Below are positions 18,679-26,594 of a DNA stretch of 64,000 bases, piece after piece. Position numbers and translations under genes: made by a program. The notes under the pieces were generated by a model. The model worked only from the letters and a program-made list of their open reading frames with translations, did no database searches and was not told where the DNA came from. The stretch lies in NCBI RefSeq assembly GCF_031312535.1, contig NZ_CP133594.1, forward strand, positions 2,523,934 to 2,587,933, in the 5' to 3' direction. This stretch comes from Methanolobus mangrovi (GTDB taxonomy: Archaea; Halobacteriota; Methanosarcinia; Methanosarcinales; Methanosarcinaceae). Positions within the stretch are counted from its first letter, which is position 1. Every line of letters starts with the position of its first letter.

Positions 18679-19069
18679 ATTGGCTTTCCAAGACGGATTT
18701 AGTGCTGACTTCCAGAAGCTCGCCGGTGCTGGATGATACATAGCCTTCTATTACATAGAGGTCCTTTATGCCTGAGCATGCGCAGCTACGTTCCATGATC
18801 TCAATCTTCCATATCTCTTCATCATCAGAAGCAGTACTATTCGGGGCACTCTCAACAAGTGATGTACTCGTGACCCTCCACTCTTCCACCTTGAAATGGG
18901 ATGAATAGTATGCTGCCACATCAGAGTTGTTCTGAACAATTTCTATGGCTTGTGACTCATTTATGGTCTGGCTGCCAACTTCAGGCCCAAGTAGCATGTA
19001 TGCACCCACAATACCTGCGCATGCTACAACAGCCAAGGCTATAATTACAATGGCTTTGCTTTTTTCCAT
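18641..19069 (-). CDS. Uncharacterised membrane-anchored protein, ccdA neighbour
   Basis: 142 residues from the ATG at 19069 (an alternative start is at 19087). A single N-terminal membrane anchor (AIVIIALAVVACAGIVGAYM) precedes an extracytoplasmic domain beginning ESQAIEIVQNNSDVAAYY, whose layout recalls PepSY-like domains. A CAC pair (ERSCACSGI) and a terminal CASTSCH give four cysteines, consistent with being a redox client of the overlapping Trx-CcdA gene. The family assignment is tentative; the anchor, the cysteines and the overlap are seen directly. Confidence 0.75.
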   Translation of the reverse strand: MEKSKAIVIIALAVVACAGIVGAYMLLGPEVGSQTINESQAIEIVQNNSDVAAYYSSHFKVEEWRVTSTSLVESAPNSTASDDEEIWKIEIMERSCACSGIKDLYVIEGYVSSSTGELLEVSTKSVLESQYEKKTCASTSCH

Positions 19070-19219
19070 ATGTAATATGGTAATCACATTTAAGCTATAA
19101 ATGTTACTAAATAGAAGGGGTGCTAAATACGTGATAATGGCTTTGCTATTTATGTTCAGGAAACAAAGACATTATTATTGAATTACAACTTATAATGCGG
19201 GTATCAGGGGAAAACAGTC

Positions 19220-19552
19220 ATGAGGACATTGCTTTTGAGGATATATCTTAGTGAGAATGATAAGTACAAAGGGAAAACTGCACACCATGCTGTTATAGAA
19301 TTCCTGAAGGAACAGGGGATAGCTGGTGCTACGGTTCATCATTGTATCGAAGGATATGGCATCCATCACAAAATACATACTGCAAGTGTGCTCAGGCTTG
19401 GAACGGATCTTCCGGTTATCGTGCAGGCAGTGGACAGGGAAGAAAAAATAAGAGACCTTATTCCGAAACTAAAGGAAATACTACCTACGGAACTTATGAT
19501 CGTCCAGGAGGCAGAGGTAGTTTCGGGAGAAGGCTTTAAAGAAAATATTTAA
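19220..19552 (+). CDS. DUF190 family protein
   Basis: 110 residues. The sequence LLRIYLSENDKYKGKTAHHA, then GIAGATVHHCIEGYG, matches DUF190, a small ferredoxin-like-fold, PII-like family. DUF190 genes frequently sit beside crcB/fluC in bacteria and archaea; here they are 1.7 kb apart with the ccdA operon in between on the other strand. A role as a regulator or sensor connected to fluoride tolerance is therefore suggested but unproven. AGGGGAAAAC lies before the ATG. Confidence 0.85.
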   Translation: MRTLLLRIYLSENDKYKGKTAHHAVIEFLKEQGIAGATVHHCIEGYGIHHKIHTASVLRLGTDLPVIVQAVDREEKIRDLIPKLKEILPTELMIVQEAEVVSGEGFKENI

Positions 19553-19561
19553 GCTTGCTGA

Positions 19562-19822
19562 TTACTTGTAGATCACTACTGTGCTTCCCCTTACATCTAT
19601 AAGGGTTGCTTTGGTTGCCTCTGCAAGTTTTTCTGCAGATTGTTTTATGTCTTCGCCTTCAGCGCTGGTCTTCAGCATCTTTATCTTAAGCAGACGGTTT
19701 GCTTTCAGCTGTTTTTTAATTTCTTCCAGGACAGATTCTGTTATTCCGTTCTTTCCGATGTTGATGATTGGCTTTATCTTTGTAGCCTCGGTCCTTAATT
19801 GATATATTTTATCTTTTTCCAT
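19562..19822 (-). CDS. YhbY/CRM-domain RNA-binding protein
   Basis: 86 residues forming one CRM domain. The IGKNGITESVLEEIKKQL segment (GxxG loop) and KLAEATKATLIDVRGSTVVIYK are diagnostic. Bacterial YhbY associates with pre-50S ribosomes, and archaeal members are thought to act in ribosome assembly. GGTG lies about 7 bases before the ATG. It converges with the DUF190 gene with 9 bases between stops. Confidence 0.9.
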   Translation of the reverse strand: MEKDKIYQLRTEATKIKPIINIGKNGITESVLEEIKKQLKANRLLKIKMLKTSAEGEDIKQSAEKLAEATKATLIDVRGSTVVIYK

Positions 19823-19956
19823 TATGATACACCTGATAAGTAGTTCAATATAAATGATTCAATCATAAGATAGTATAAAAAGAATGTCCATTCAAGAGAT
19901 AAAGTGGGTGATATACCGGAAATATCTTGAGAATTCGGGCATATTGGGGAAAATTT

Positions 19957-20655
19957 CTATGTTTTCCTGAGAGATACTTTCGTTCCTTCAATGCTGTACT
20001 CGAACCATGGAGTAGGCTTTGATGTCATACCCACTACTCTTATGGCGTAGGCATCTCCTACTGCTTTGATCTCGATCATGCCATCGAAAAGTTGCTTCAG
20101 GGTGGCTATGGTCTGCACATCGTGCATTTGGTCTTCTACAACATAAAGTCCAAAACCATTAGCTGCTTTTACACGCCCTGTAAATACATGAAGGAATCTG
20201 AAAACAGTCTGTATGTTCGAATACATAAGAATGGTAGACAGCGAATTGATACACAAATGTATTTTCTTCTTCTGTTTTTTGACTAGCATCTCTTCAAAGA
20301 ACTGGCTGATCTTGACTCCAATTCCTGTAAGGTCTACTGGACTAGATGCTCTTTTTATCTTTTCGGTATCTGCAGCACCGAGGCCAAGCGTTCTGGTTAC
20401 GCAGTCGACAATTCCGATGTCAGTATTTTGGATGTCCATCCCATTATCTTCAAACCAGGCAAGTATACGTTCTCCTGGCTCGCGTGTGGAAACAATTATA
20501 GCTGAATTCTCTGAATTCTGGCTGTTAAAAACAATTGCGTTCAAAAGCTCATCTTTTCGGCTCATAGGCGGACCTATCATCATCAGATTGGTTCCTTCCC
20601 GGATGTTGCCAAGCAATTCATCCAGTTCCTTGATACCTAAAGAGTAGCCGGACAT
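19957..20655 (-). CDS. RAD55/KaiC-like RecA-superfamily protein with altered P-loop
   Basis: 232 residues. The opening SLGIKELDELLG followed by GTNLMMIGPPMSRKDELL is the start of a KaiC/FlaH-type RecA core, but the P-loop reads GPPMSRKDEL (28-37) instead of GxxGxGKT/S. The glycine and the threonine/serine after lysine are lost. A Walker-B-like strand (IHLCINSLSTILMYSN) also has N in place of the acidic residue. It is therefore probably a non-hydrolysing nucleotide-binding or regulatory protein. GAGGGAAAC precedes the ATG. It appears monocistronic. Confidence 0.75.
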   Translation of the reverse strand: MSGYSLGIKELDELLGNIREGTNLMMIGPPMSRKDELLNAIVFNSQNSENSAIIVSTREPGERILAWFEDNGMDIQNTDIGIVDCVTRTLGLGAADTEKIKRASSPVDLTGIGVKISQFFEEMLVKKQKKKIHLCINSLSTILMYSNIQTVFRFLHVFTGRVKAANGFGLYVVEDQMHDVQTIATLKQLFDGMIEIKAVGDAYAIRVVGMTSKPTPWFEYSIEGTKVSLRKT

Positions 20656-20828
20656 GTTTCCCTCTTCATTGGGATTGTATATAGGATTTGCCCTTTAATG
20701 CACTTGCTGCTTTTTATTAAAGGTGCTGTGGTAATATGTGAGCTATATAATATATAAATTTTAACATATATAAGTGTGCCTTTTGCACATTCTAATAAAA
20801 TAATGCAGAATATATAAATCTTTTTTGG

Positions 20829-21368
20829 TTATTGATGTGCATGCTTTACAACGTGTCCTGTTTCAGGAAGGATTATTTCACTTAATGCAAGCTCAACTGC
20901 CGCCGGAGAGCCCGGAAGACAAAAGAGCACTTTGCTTTTTACTATTCCTGCAGCTGCTCGTGTAAGGATTACTGAGCTTCCTATCTGTTCTATACTTTTG
21001 TATCTGAAAAGTTCTCCAAAACCTGGCATTTCTTTTTCAAATAGGGGTACTAGAGATTCAATGGTAATGTCTTTTGAAGAAAGTCCAGTGCCACCACTTG
21101 TTATTATAATGTCTGCTTTTGAGTCAAGAGCGCGATTAACAGAATCTATGATCATGTCTGAATTATCGGAAATAAGCTCATATTTAGATACGTTATGACC
21201 TTTGGAAAGAACAAGATCAACCATCATTTTTCCTGAAAGGTCCTCTGCATCATCCGGGGATTGGACGTTGCCATATTTTTCGTACCTTGAAGTTGAGATG
21301 GTGATAAGGGAAAATGAGTATGATTTCTCAACATCTGTCTTATGTTCTCTTGTTGTTGGGCTGCTCAT
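20829..21368 (-). CDS. moaB: Molybdenum cofactor biosynthesis protein MoaB/Mog
   Basis: 179 residues. MoaB/Mog proteins bind molybdopterin and adenylylate it before metal insertion by MoeA. The MPT-binding motif TSGGTGLSSKDITIESLVP is present, with the C-terminal FCLPGSPAAVELAL loop. The start is close to a probable TATA-box region in the 47-base divergent promoter shared with the DUF1786 gene, so both mRNAs have very short leaders. With the MoaD-like, MoeA and MoaA genes, the window encodes several dispersed molybdopterin enzymes. Confidence 0.92.
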   Translation of the reverse strand: MSSPTTREHKTDVEKSYSFSLITISTSRYEKYGNVQSPDDAEDLSGKMMVDLVLSKGHNVSKYELISDNSDMIIDSVNRALDSKADIIITSGGTGLSSKDITIESLVPLFEKEMPGFGELFRYKSIEQIGSSVILTRAAAGIVKSKVLFCLPGSPAAVELALSEIILPETGHVVKHAHQ

Positions 21369-21415
21369 ACGAAGTATTTATACATTAATAGGTATAAGAA
21401 TCACGCGATATAAGC

Positions 21416-22480
21416 ATGAAAATACTTGCAATCGATGTTGGAACCGGTACTCAGGATATACTCCTTTACGATGCGGAAAGGGAGGTGGAGAACAGCCTTG
21501 TAATGGTGATGCCATCACCCACTGTAATTATTGCTGACAGGATCAAAAGGGCAACCAAAGAAGGACTTGATATACTTCTTAAAGGGGATGTCATGGGTGG
21601 CGGACCTTCTGTAAGGGCCATCAAAGCTCACATTGAAATGGGATATAAAGTATATGCTACTGAAAATGCCGCTCTCACAATAAAGGATGATCTTGAACGG
21701 GTACGATCAATGGGTATCAATATTGTAGAAGATGGCAAAGACATTCCATCTGGTCTGGAATATATTACTTTAAAGGACATTGACCTGGATGCAATTGAGG
21801 CTGCACTTCGAAGTTTTGGAGTAGGTATGCCGGATAAAATTGCTGTTGCTGTGCAGGACCATGGTAACTCTCCCGATATCAGCAATCGTATTTGCAGATT
21901 CCAAATATTTGAGAAATTAATTGATGAAGGCGGTGATTTCAGCAAATTTGCTTATGAGGGTAACGCACTTCCGGGGGAATTTACCCGCATGGCATCGGTG
22001 TCACGCACAACTGGGAAAATGGATACTATTATTATGGATACCGGACCTGCGGCGATATTCGGTGCACTTCTTGATCCTCGTGCCATTCAACCTGCTATTG
22101 TTGTGAATATAGGGAATGGACACACCCTTGCAGCAATAGTGGATAATGACAGGATTGTAGCTCTTTTTGAACATCACACTTCTGCTCTTGATGGAATAAA
22201 ACTACAGGGATATATCAATGAATTTGCATGTGGTAAACTTGGTTTTGATGATATTTTCAATGATGGTGGGCATGGTTGCTATATAAAAGAAAGCCATGGG
22301 CCTGATGCGATCATGTCTGTAATGATCACCGGTCCAAGACGTAACATTTTACAGAACCTGAAGCCCGAAGACAGGGATATCGCTATCTGGGAGAAACTTC
22401 ATTTTGCAGCACCTTTTGGAAATATGATGCTTTCCGGTTGTTACGGATTGCTGATGCCTCAGTTGAAGCAGTACGTGTGA
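21416..22480 (+). CDS. DUF1786 family ASKHA-like protein
   Basis: 354 residues. The N terminus MKILAIDVGTGTQDILLYD and an inner DTGPAAIFGALLD plus VVNIGNGHTLAAIV give the two phosphate-binding elements of the actin/hexokinase/Hsp70 ATPase fold. This matches DUF1786, found in archaea and some bacteria and often misannotated as a pyruvate-formate-lyase-activating enzyme; no CxxxCxxC cluster is present, so it is not a radical SAM protein. The substrate is unknown. Divergent from moaB; a TATA-like element (GGTATAAGAATC) about 25 bases before the ATG suggests a leaderless mRNA. Confidence 0.82.
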   Translation: MKILAIDVGTGTQDILLYDAEREVENSLVMVMPSPTVIIADRIKRATKEGLDILLKGDVMGGGPSVRAIKAHIEMGYKVYATENAALTIKDDLERVRSMGINIVEDGKDIPSGLEYITLKDIDLDAIEAALRSFGVGMPDKIAVAVQDHGNSPDISNRICRFQIFEKLIDEGGDFSKFAYEGNALPGEFTRMASVSRTTGKMDTIIMDTGPAAIFGALLDPRAIQPAIVVNIGNGHTLAAIVDNDRIVALFEHHTSALDGIKLQGYINEFACGKLGFDDIFNDGGHGCYIKESHGPDAIMSVMITGPRRNILQNLKPEDRDIAIWEKLHFAAPFGNMMLSGCYGLLMPQLKQYV

Positions 22481-22493
22481 ATCGGTGATAAGG

Positions 22494-22566
22494 CTTATAA
22501 ACCCCAAGGTAGTATGAGGACAGCCATCGAGATTAATCTATTTTGTTGATAGGCAACATCAACAAA
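22494..22566 (+). promoter_or_regulatory. TATA element and 9-bp inverted repeat upstream of L10e
   Basis: CTTATAAAC at 22494-22502 resembles a box A on the plus strand, and 40 bases on lies a perfect inverted repeat TTTGTTGAT (22542-22550) with ATCAACAAA (22558-22566) and a 7-base spacer. It may terminate the DUF1786 transcript, form the stem of a short leader RNA, or act as an operator of the ribosomal operon. The sequence alone does not decide. Confidence 0.35.
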
Positions 22567-22621
22567 TACAAATATATACATATCAATTAAGGTACAAATC
22601 CAGATGCGAAAACCAGTGGTA

Positions 22622-22633
22622 CTATTTATAGTA
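22622..22633 (+). promoter_or_regulatory. Probable box A of the L10e operon
   Basis: CTATTTATAGTA about 50 bases before the ATG resembles a TATA box; the leader would be about 20-25 bases and contain the AAGGAGATTTTA ribosome binding site just before the L10e ATG. Confidence 0.4.
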
Positions 22634-22675
22634 TCACGCTTTATTGCAATAATCAACTCAAGGAGATTTTAATTC

Positions 22676-23194
22676 ATGGTAAGAAAACCAGCAAGTATGT
22701 ACAGGAACGTAAGACAGCGTTCATTCACCAGAAGGAAGTATATGGGTGGTGTCCCGGGTAGTCAGGTCATTCACTACGACATGGGTAACAAGAGTGCCGA
22801 TTTTCCGGTAAAGGTCACACTCATAGCTAAAGAGAGATGCCAACTCACACACAAGTCACTTGAAGCTGCACGTATCACTTCAAACCGTGCAATGACAAAT
22901 GCTGCAGGACGTGCAGGGTTCCACATCAAACTGAGAGTTTACCCACACGAGGTCCTCAGGGAGAACAAGCAGGCTACCGGAGCAGGTGCAGACCGTGTGT
23001 CAAGTGGTATGCGTGGGGCATATGGAAAGAATGTTGGAACAGCAGCAAGAGTTTCAGCTGGTCAGAAGATATTTACTATCTCTGTAAACAAAGAGCACTT
23101 TGTAATGGCAAAGGATGCACTTAGGAAAGCAGGCCAGAAACTGCCAACCCCAGTCAGGATCGTAGTCGATCAAGGGCTGGAACTTGTTCAATAA
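22676..23194 (+). CDS. rpl10e: Large-subunit ribosomal protein L10e (uL16)
   Basis: 172 residues. Universal protein uL16 at the base of the central protuberance near the A site. The basic N terminus [20 protein letters not shown], the [20 protein letters not shown] core and the [20 protein letters not shown] loop are typical. AAGGAG lies 8 bases before the ATG. The aIF2beta gene follows after 28 bases, so the two are likely co-transcribed. Confidence 0.97.
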   Translation: MVRKPASMYRNVRQRSFTRRKYMGGVPGSQVIHYDMGNKSADFPVKVTLIAKERCQLTHKSLEAARITSNRAMTNAAGRAGFHIKLRVYPHEVLRENKQATGAGADRVSSGMRGAYGKNVGTAARVSAGQKIFTISVNKEHFVMAKDALRKAGQKLPTPVRIVVDQGLELVQ

Positions 23195-23222
23195 ATAACT
23201 AGAAAATAACGAGGGATCAAAG

Positions 23223-23831
23223 ATGGAAGATTACGAAGCGCTTCTGGATCGTGCAATAGCAAACTTACCCGACATGGAGACTACGGATGCTCGTTTCGTA
23301 ATCCCTGAACCTAAAATTATGGTAGAAGGTAAGACCACGATCCTTGATAATTTCAACAACATTGCAGATGTCCTGAACAGGGATCCTGACCACGTGATGA
23401 AATACCTTACACGTGAAATGGGTACTGCAGGTAAGATCGATGGTATGAGGGCGATATTCCAGGGTAGGTTCTCAAAGGACCAGATCAAAGCTAACATCGA
23501 AGCATATGTTGAAGAATTCGTCATGTGTTCAGAATGTGGAAGGCCTGATACCCAGCTTATGAAAATGGACCGTATCATGGTGTTGAAATGTGCCGCTTGT
23601 GGTGCACACAGACCTGTGAAGAAAAGACGTGCCAGTGCACCTGTCAAACAGGACGCCATTGAAGAAGGCAAAGAATACGATGTTCGTATCGATGCTGTTG
23701 GTTCCAAGGGTGACGGGATTGCTAAGATGGATAGGTTCACTATCTTCGTACCAGGTGCTGCAAAGGGTGAGACTCTCAAGATAAGAATCAAGAGAATCAG
23801 TGGAACCCTTGCGTTCGCCGAAAAAGTATGA
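23223..23831 (+). CDS. Translation initiation factor aIF2 beta with C-terminal TRAM domain
   Basis: 202 residues. The beta subunit of the heterotrimeric factor that brings initiator tRNA to the ribosome. Residues 1-140 are the usual aIF2beta: alpha-beta domain ([19 protein letters not shown]) and C4 zinc ribbon (CSECG, CAACG). The remaining 55 residues ([20 protein letters not shown], then [18 protein letters not shown]) form a TRAM domain, an OB-fold RNA-binding module. The fused form is longer than the roughly 140-residue aIF2beta of most archaea. GAGGGAT before the ATG supports the start. A T-run follows the stop. Confidence 0.95.
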   Translation: MEDYEALLDRAIANLPDMETTDARFVIPEPKIMVEGKTTILDNFNNIADVLNRDPDHVMKYLTREMGTAGKIDGMRAIFQGRFSKDQIKANIEAYVEEFVMCSECGRPDTQLMKMDRIMVLKCAACGAHRPVKKRRASAPVKQDAIEEGKEYDVRIDAVGSKGDGIAKMDRFTIFVPGAAKGETLKIRIKRISGTLAFAEKV

Positions 23832-23904
23832 TGCCTGCTTAAACGGGTATCAATCATCTTTTTTTCTGCAAGAAATACCTATATATTAATAGTGTCATAA
23901 ATAC

Positions 23905-23929
23905 GGTGAATTACTTGCAAGTAATTACC
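23905..23929 (+). promoter_or_regulatory. 18-bp perfect palindrome at the KaiC/radical SAM promoter
   Basis: AATTACTTGCAAGTAATT (23909-23926) is a perfect palindrome and is flanked by GGT(G) and ACC, extending the symmetry to about 25 bases. It lies about 25-30 bases downstream of a TATA element (CCTATATATTAATAG, 23876-23890), that is, at or just after the expected transcription start, and 10 bases before the GAGGGA ribosome binding site of the KaiC-like gene. This placement suits a repressor operator. Confidence 0.5.
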
Positions 23930-23940
23930 CGAGGGAACAT

Positions 23941-24729
23941 ATGGCACGAGTACCAACCGGAATATCAGGATTTGATGAACTTATAGAAGGTGGGTTCATT
24001 GAAAATGACGTGATTCTCCTGACAGGGGGACCTGGTGCAGGTAAGTCTACTTTTGGTTCACAATATCTGTATGCAGGAATCATGAATTACAATGAACCGG
24101 GAGTTTACGTCACGTTTGAAGAGACTCCGGCACGCATCATGAGAAATATGTGGAGACATGGATGGGATATGGAACGTCTCATAAAGGAAAATAAACTCCG
24201 CATAATAAGGGTCGATCCCATTGCATATGATCGTTACATAATGAGATCAATGGAAACCGGTCAGCAAGGAGATCACGAAAATGCAACACTGGAAACCGTG
24301 CTGAAGCAGATATATGCAAGCGTCACGGAAATTGACGCAAAACGTCTTTTTATCGATTCGCTGACATCACTGAAGATATCGCCTGATCCTGTGCATGTAA
24401 GACATATCGTCCTTGAGTTCATCAAGAACATTGAGAGTTTTGATTGTACCACCCTTATAACGAGCGAGATAAATAAGGATCCTGAGAATTTCAGTGTTGA
24501 GGAATACCTTGCCGAAGGAGTTATCTGCCTTAAGGTCTTCAGAATTGATGGAGAAAGAATCAGATCCCTTGAGATATTGAAAATGCGCGGTGTCAAGCAT
24601 GATGAAGTGCTTCGCCCGTATGTAATATCAGATAAAGGCATTATTGTTTATTCCGATCATTCCGTTATAGGCAAGGAAGCTGATGTATTCTCCCTTCAAA
24701 GATGTTCGATCTTAGGGGAAGAAGATTAA
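23941..24729 (+). CDS. KaiC-like RecA-superfamily ATPase
   Basis: 262 residues, a single-domain KaiC homologue. The RVPTGISGFDELIEGGF opening leads to an intact Walker A GGPGAGKSTFGS (29-40), the catalytic glutamate pair in VTFEETPARI and Walker B RLFIDSLTSL. Such proteins are ATP-dependent signalling or assembly factors in archaea; the clock function of cyanobacterial KaiC does not carry over. Its TAA stop abuts the ATG of a radical SAM gene, implying coupled translation and joint function. A strong palindrome sits in its promoter region. Confidence 0.88.
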   Translation: MARVPTGISGFDELIEGGFIENDVILLTGGPGAGKSTFGSQYLYAGIMNYNEPGVYVTFEETPARIMRNMWRHGWDMERLIKENKLRIIRVDPIAYDRYIMRSMETGQQGDHENATLETVLKQIYASVTEIDAKRLFIDSLTSLKISPDPVHVRHIVLEFIKNIESFDCTTLITSEINKDPENFSVEEYLAEGVICLKVFRIDGERIRSLEILKMRGVKHDEVLRPYVISDKGIIVYSDHSVIGKEADVFSLQRCSILGEED

Positions 24730-25932
24730 ATGAAAGCCGACTCAAAAAATTCAGATAACAAAGATATTGTATTGGTTTCAATACCCGGACTTTCAATCAA
24801 AATGGACAAAAAAGCTGATTTTGTCCAGCTTAAGGCATCTGGGCCTTTGCGCAAAGCGTGTGGCCCGTTTTTGAAAAAGATCAATGAAAGACTGAAAGTA
24901 GAAAAACCTGCTTTTGTTGATGACGATAAGGTAATAGCTTCCACATGGCTGCCACCAATCCCCAGTAAAGCTTTTAATCGGTTGTTGCTGGCTGAGACCC
25001 AGATAGCACTTGGAAGGTATATTCCCGAAACCGTTTCTTTTGAGATTACACGCAATTGCAAATGTAATTGTGAGCATTGCGTGGTCAGCGGTGGGGAAGG
25101 TGACCTGGATATCGAAACTATAAAAAGGGCTATAGATGATGTGCTTGACATGGGTGCAATGGTCATTGTATTCACCGAAGGGGACCCAATGCTGCGTGAG
25201 GATATCTACGAACTCATCGATTATGTGGACAAGGAACGTGCCATTGTAAATATGTATACGCCCGGTACTGAGATGACACCTGAGAATGCAAGGCGCCTCA
25301 AGGAAGCAGGGCTTCATAACATGCTGGTCAGCATATATTCCACGGAACCTTCAAAACATGATTCAGTACGCCGCCTTGAAGGTGCGTTTGAAATGGCCAC
25401 AAATGCTATGATGATGGGTCTTGATGCAGGATTACTTGTAACTATGGCAACACATGTCTCGCCAAAGAATATAGATGAACTTCCTGCAATGTATGAACTG
25501 GCAAGGGATATTGGAGTTCATGAATTCTCCCTGTGGGAATCTGTTCCTAAGAAAAAGGAAGATCCGATCATCAGCGATGCTGACAGAGAAAAAGTGCTTG
25601 AGATGTATCATCGTATCAATTCCACTAAAGGCGGGCCACGTATCTTTGCCAACTCGTATTTCGAGGGAGAAATGCTTGGCTGTATGGCAGGTCAGAGGTG
25701 GCTGCATGTCTGTGTTGACGGGTTGGTAAAGCCATGTCCTTACATTCCGTTCAGTTACGGTAACATACAGGACAGTTCAATTAAGGATGTCTGGAGTAAG
25801 ATACGCAAGGACAAACAATTCAGGGGGCAGCGTGGCACATGCCTGATGCAGGAAAAAGAGTGTCTGGAACTGGTGGACAAGATACCTGAAGGTGCATCGA
25901 AGCCTTATGATATTGATAAACTGAACTTATAA
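24730..25932 (+). CDS. Radical SAM protein with SPASM-like C terminus
   Basis: 400 residues. After a unique 95-residue N-terminal region lies the radical SAM cluster motif with C110, C114 and C117 (CKCNCEHC), then the GGxPL-like TEGDPMLRED. The C-terminal part has further cysteines in MLGCMAGQRWLHVCVDGLVK, PCPYIP, RGTCLMQ and KECLEL, which could hold auxiliary iron-sulfur clusters as in SPASM enzymes (peptide or heme maturases). The substrate is unknown. It starts immediately after the KaiC-like gene stop. No obvious precursor peptide gene is adjacent. Confidence 0.88.
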   Translation: MKADSKNSDNKDIVLVSIPGLSIKMDKKADFVQLKASGPLRKACGPFLKKINERLKVEKPAFVDDDKVIASTWLPPIPSKAFNRLLLAETQIALGRYIPETVSFEITRNCKCNCEHCVVSGGEGDLDIETIKRAIDDVLDMGAMVIVFTEGDPMLREDIYELIDYVDKERAIVNMYTPGTEMTPENARRLKEAGLHNMLVSIYSTEPSKHDSVRRLEGAFEMATNAMMMGLDAGLLVTMATHVSPKNIDELPAMYELARDIGVHEFSLWESVPKKKEDPIISDADREKVLEMYHRINSTKGGPRIFANSYFEGEMLGCMAGQRWLHVCVDGLVKPCPYIPFSYGNIQDSSIKDVWSKIRKDKQFRGQRGTCLMQEKECLELVDKIPEGASKPYDIDKLNL

Positions 25933-25946
25933 CTCAGTTCATCAAT

Positions 25947-26495
25947 CTATTTTTTTAAATTAATTTCTTTCATTGCAAGGAATTTCTTGAAATATCCGTG
26001 CATATGGTAGTAGGATACAAATAGATATGTCGCAGAAAAACTGAGTATGAACGACATACCGGGTTTAATAGGGGTATCCATTGTACGTATAAAATATAAT
26101 GCCAAAAATAGAGCTATTCCTATGTATAGTGAATATATCAATGCTGCCTTTTTAGCACCATATTTCAGAGCCAGTTTTCCCCACAGTTTATTACCAATGA
26201 ATAGTTCTTTTATTTTTAGCTCTTTTGAATAGTCATTTTTATTAAAGCTATCAAGTATTCTTTTTTGCTGATATTGTTTTATGGCAGGCCATTTATAGCC
26301 AGCAAGCAATACAGAAAGGAAGAAACATAGCACACCTAATGGGGGATAGAAATACATTACCAGTAGAGAAATAATCATTAATAAGGAAACAAATACTGGA
26401 ATATAGCTTTCCTTTTTCTTATGGGCCTTATATAGGTTATATAATCCAATTACTAAGAAGAAAATTGCAGCAGGCAATAGTAATATTTCATCCAT
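25947..26495 (-). CDS. Uncharacterised multi-pass membrane protein (AT-rich)
   Basis: 182 residues with about five hydrophobic segments, near residues 3-20, 33-65, 118-140 and 148-165, and lysine-rich loops. No motif I recognise. Codons are visibly AT-richer (many AAA, ATA, TTT) than in the flanking genes. Together with the divergent gene at 26595-27077 it forms a small block between the radical SAM gene and trpS that could be a later insertion. It converges with the radical SAM gene over a T-rich 14-base gap. Confidence 0.6.
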   Translation of the reverse strand: MDEILLLPAAIFFLVIGLYNLYKAHKKKESYIPVFVSLLMIISLLVMYFYPPLGVLCFFLSVLLAGYKWPAIKQYQQKRILDSFNKNDYSKELKIKELFIGNKLWGKLALKYGAKKAALIYSLYIGIALFLALYFIRTMDTPIKPGMSFILSFSATYLFVSYYHMHGYFKKFLAMKEINLKK

Positions 26496-26594
26496 TCAGA
26501 CACACGCCCATAATGTAAAACACTCACAAAATACAAATATTTTTTGTTGATGCAATATATTTTATATATGTTTCCTGATAAGTCAAGTATACAA

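Noticed and set aside
21416-22480. Pyruvate-formate-lyase-activating enzyme
   Set aside because: That label is often given to this family, but there is no radical SAM CxxxCxxC motif; the phosphate-binding pattern is ASKHA-like.
26544-26594. Upstream TTG/ATG starts for the membrane protein at 26595
   Set aside because: They lie upstream of or within the probable box A, so they would not be transcribed from it.
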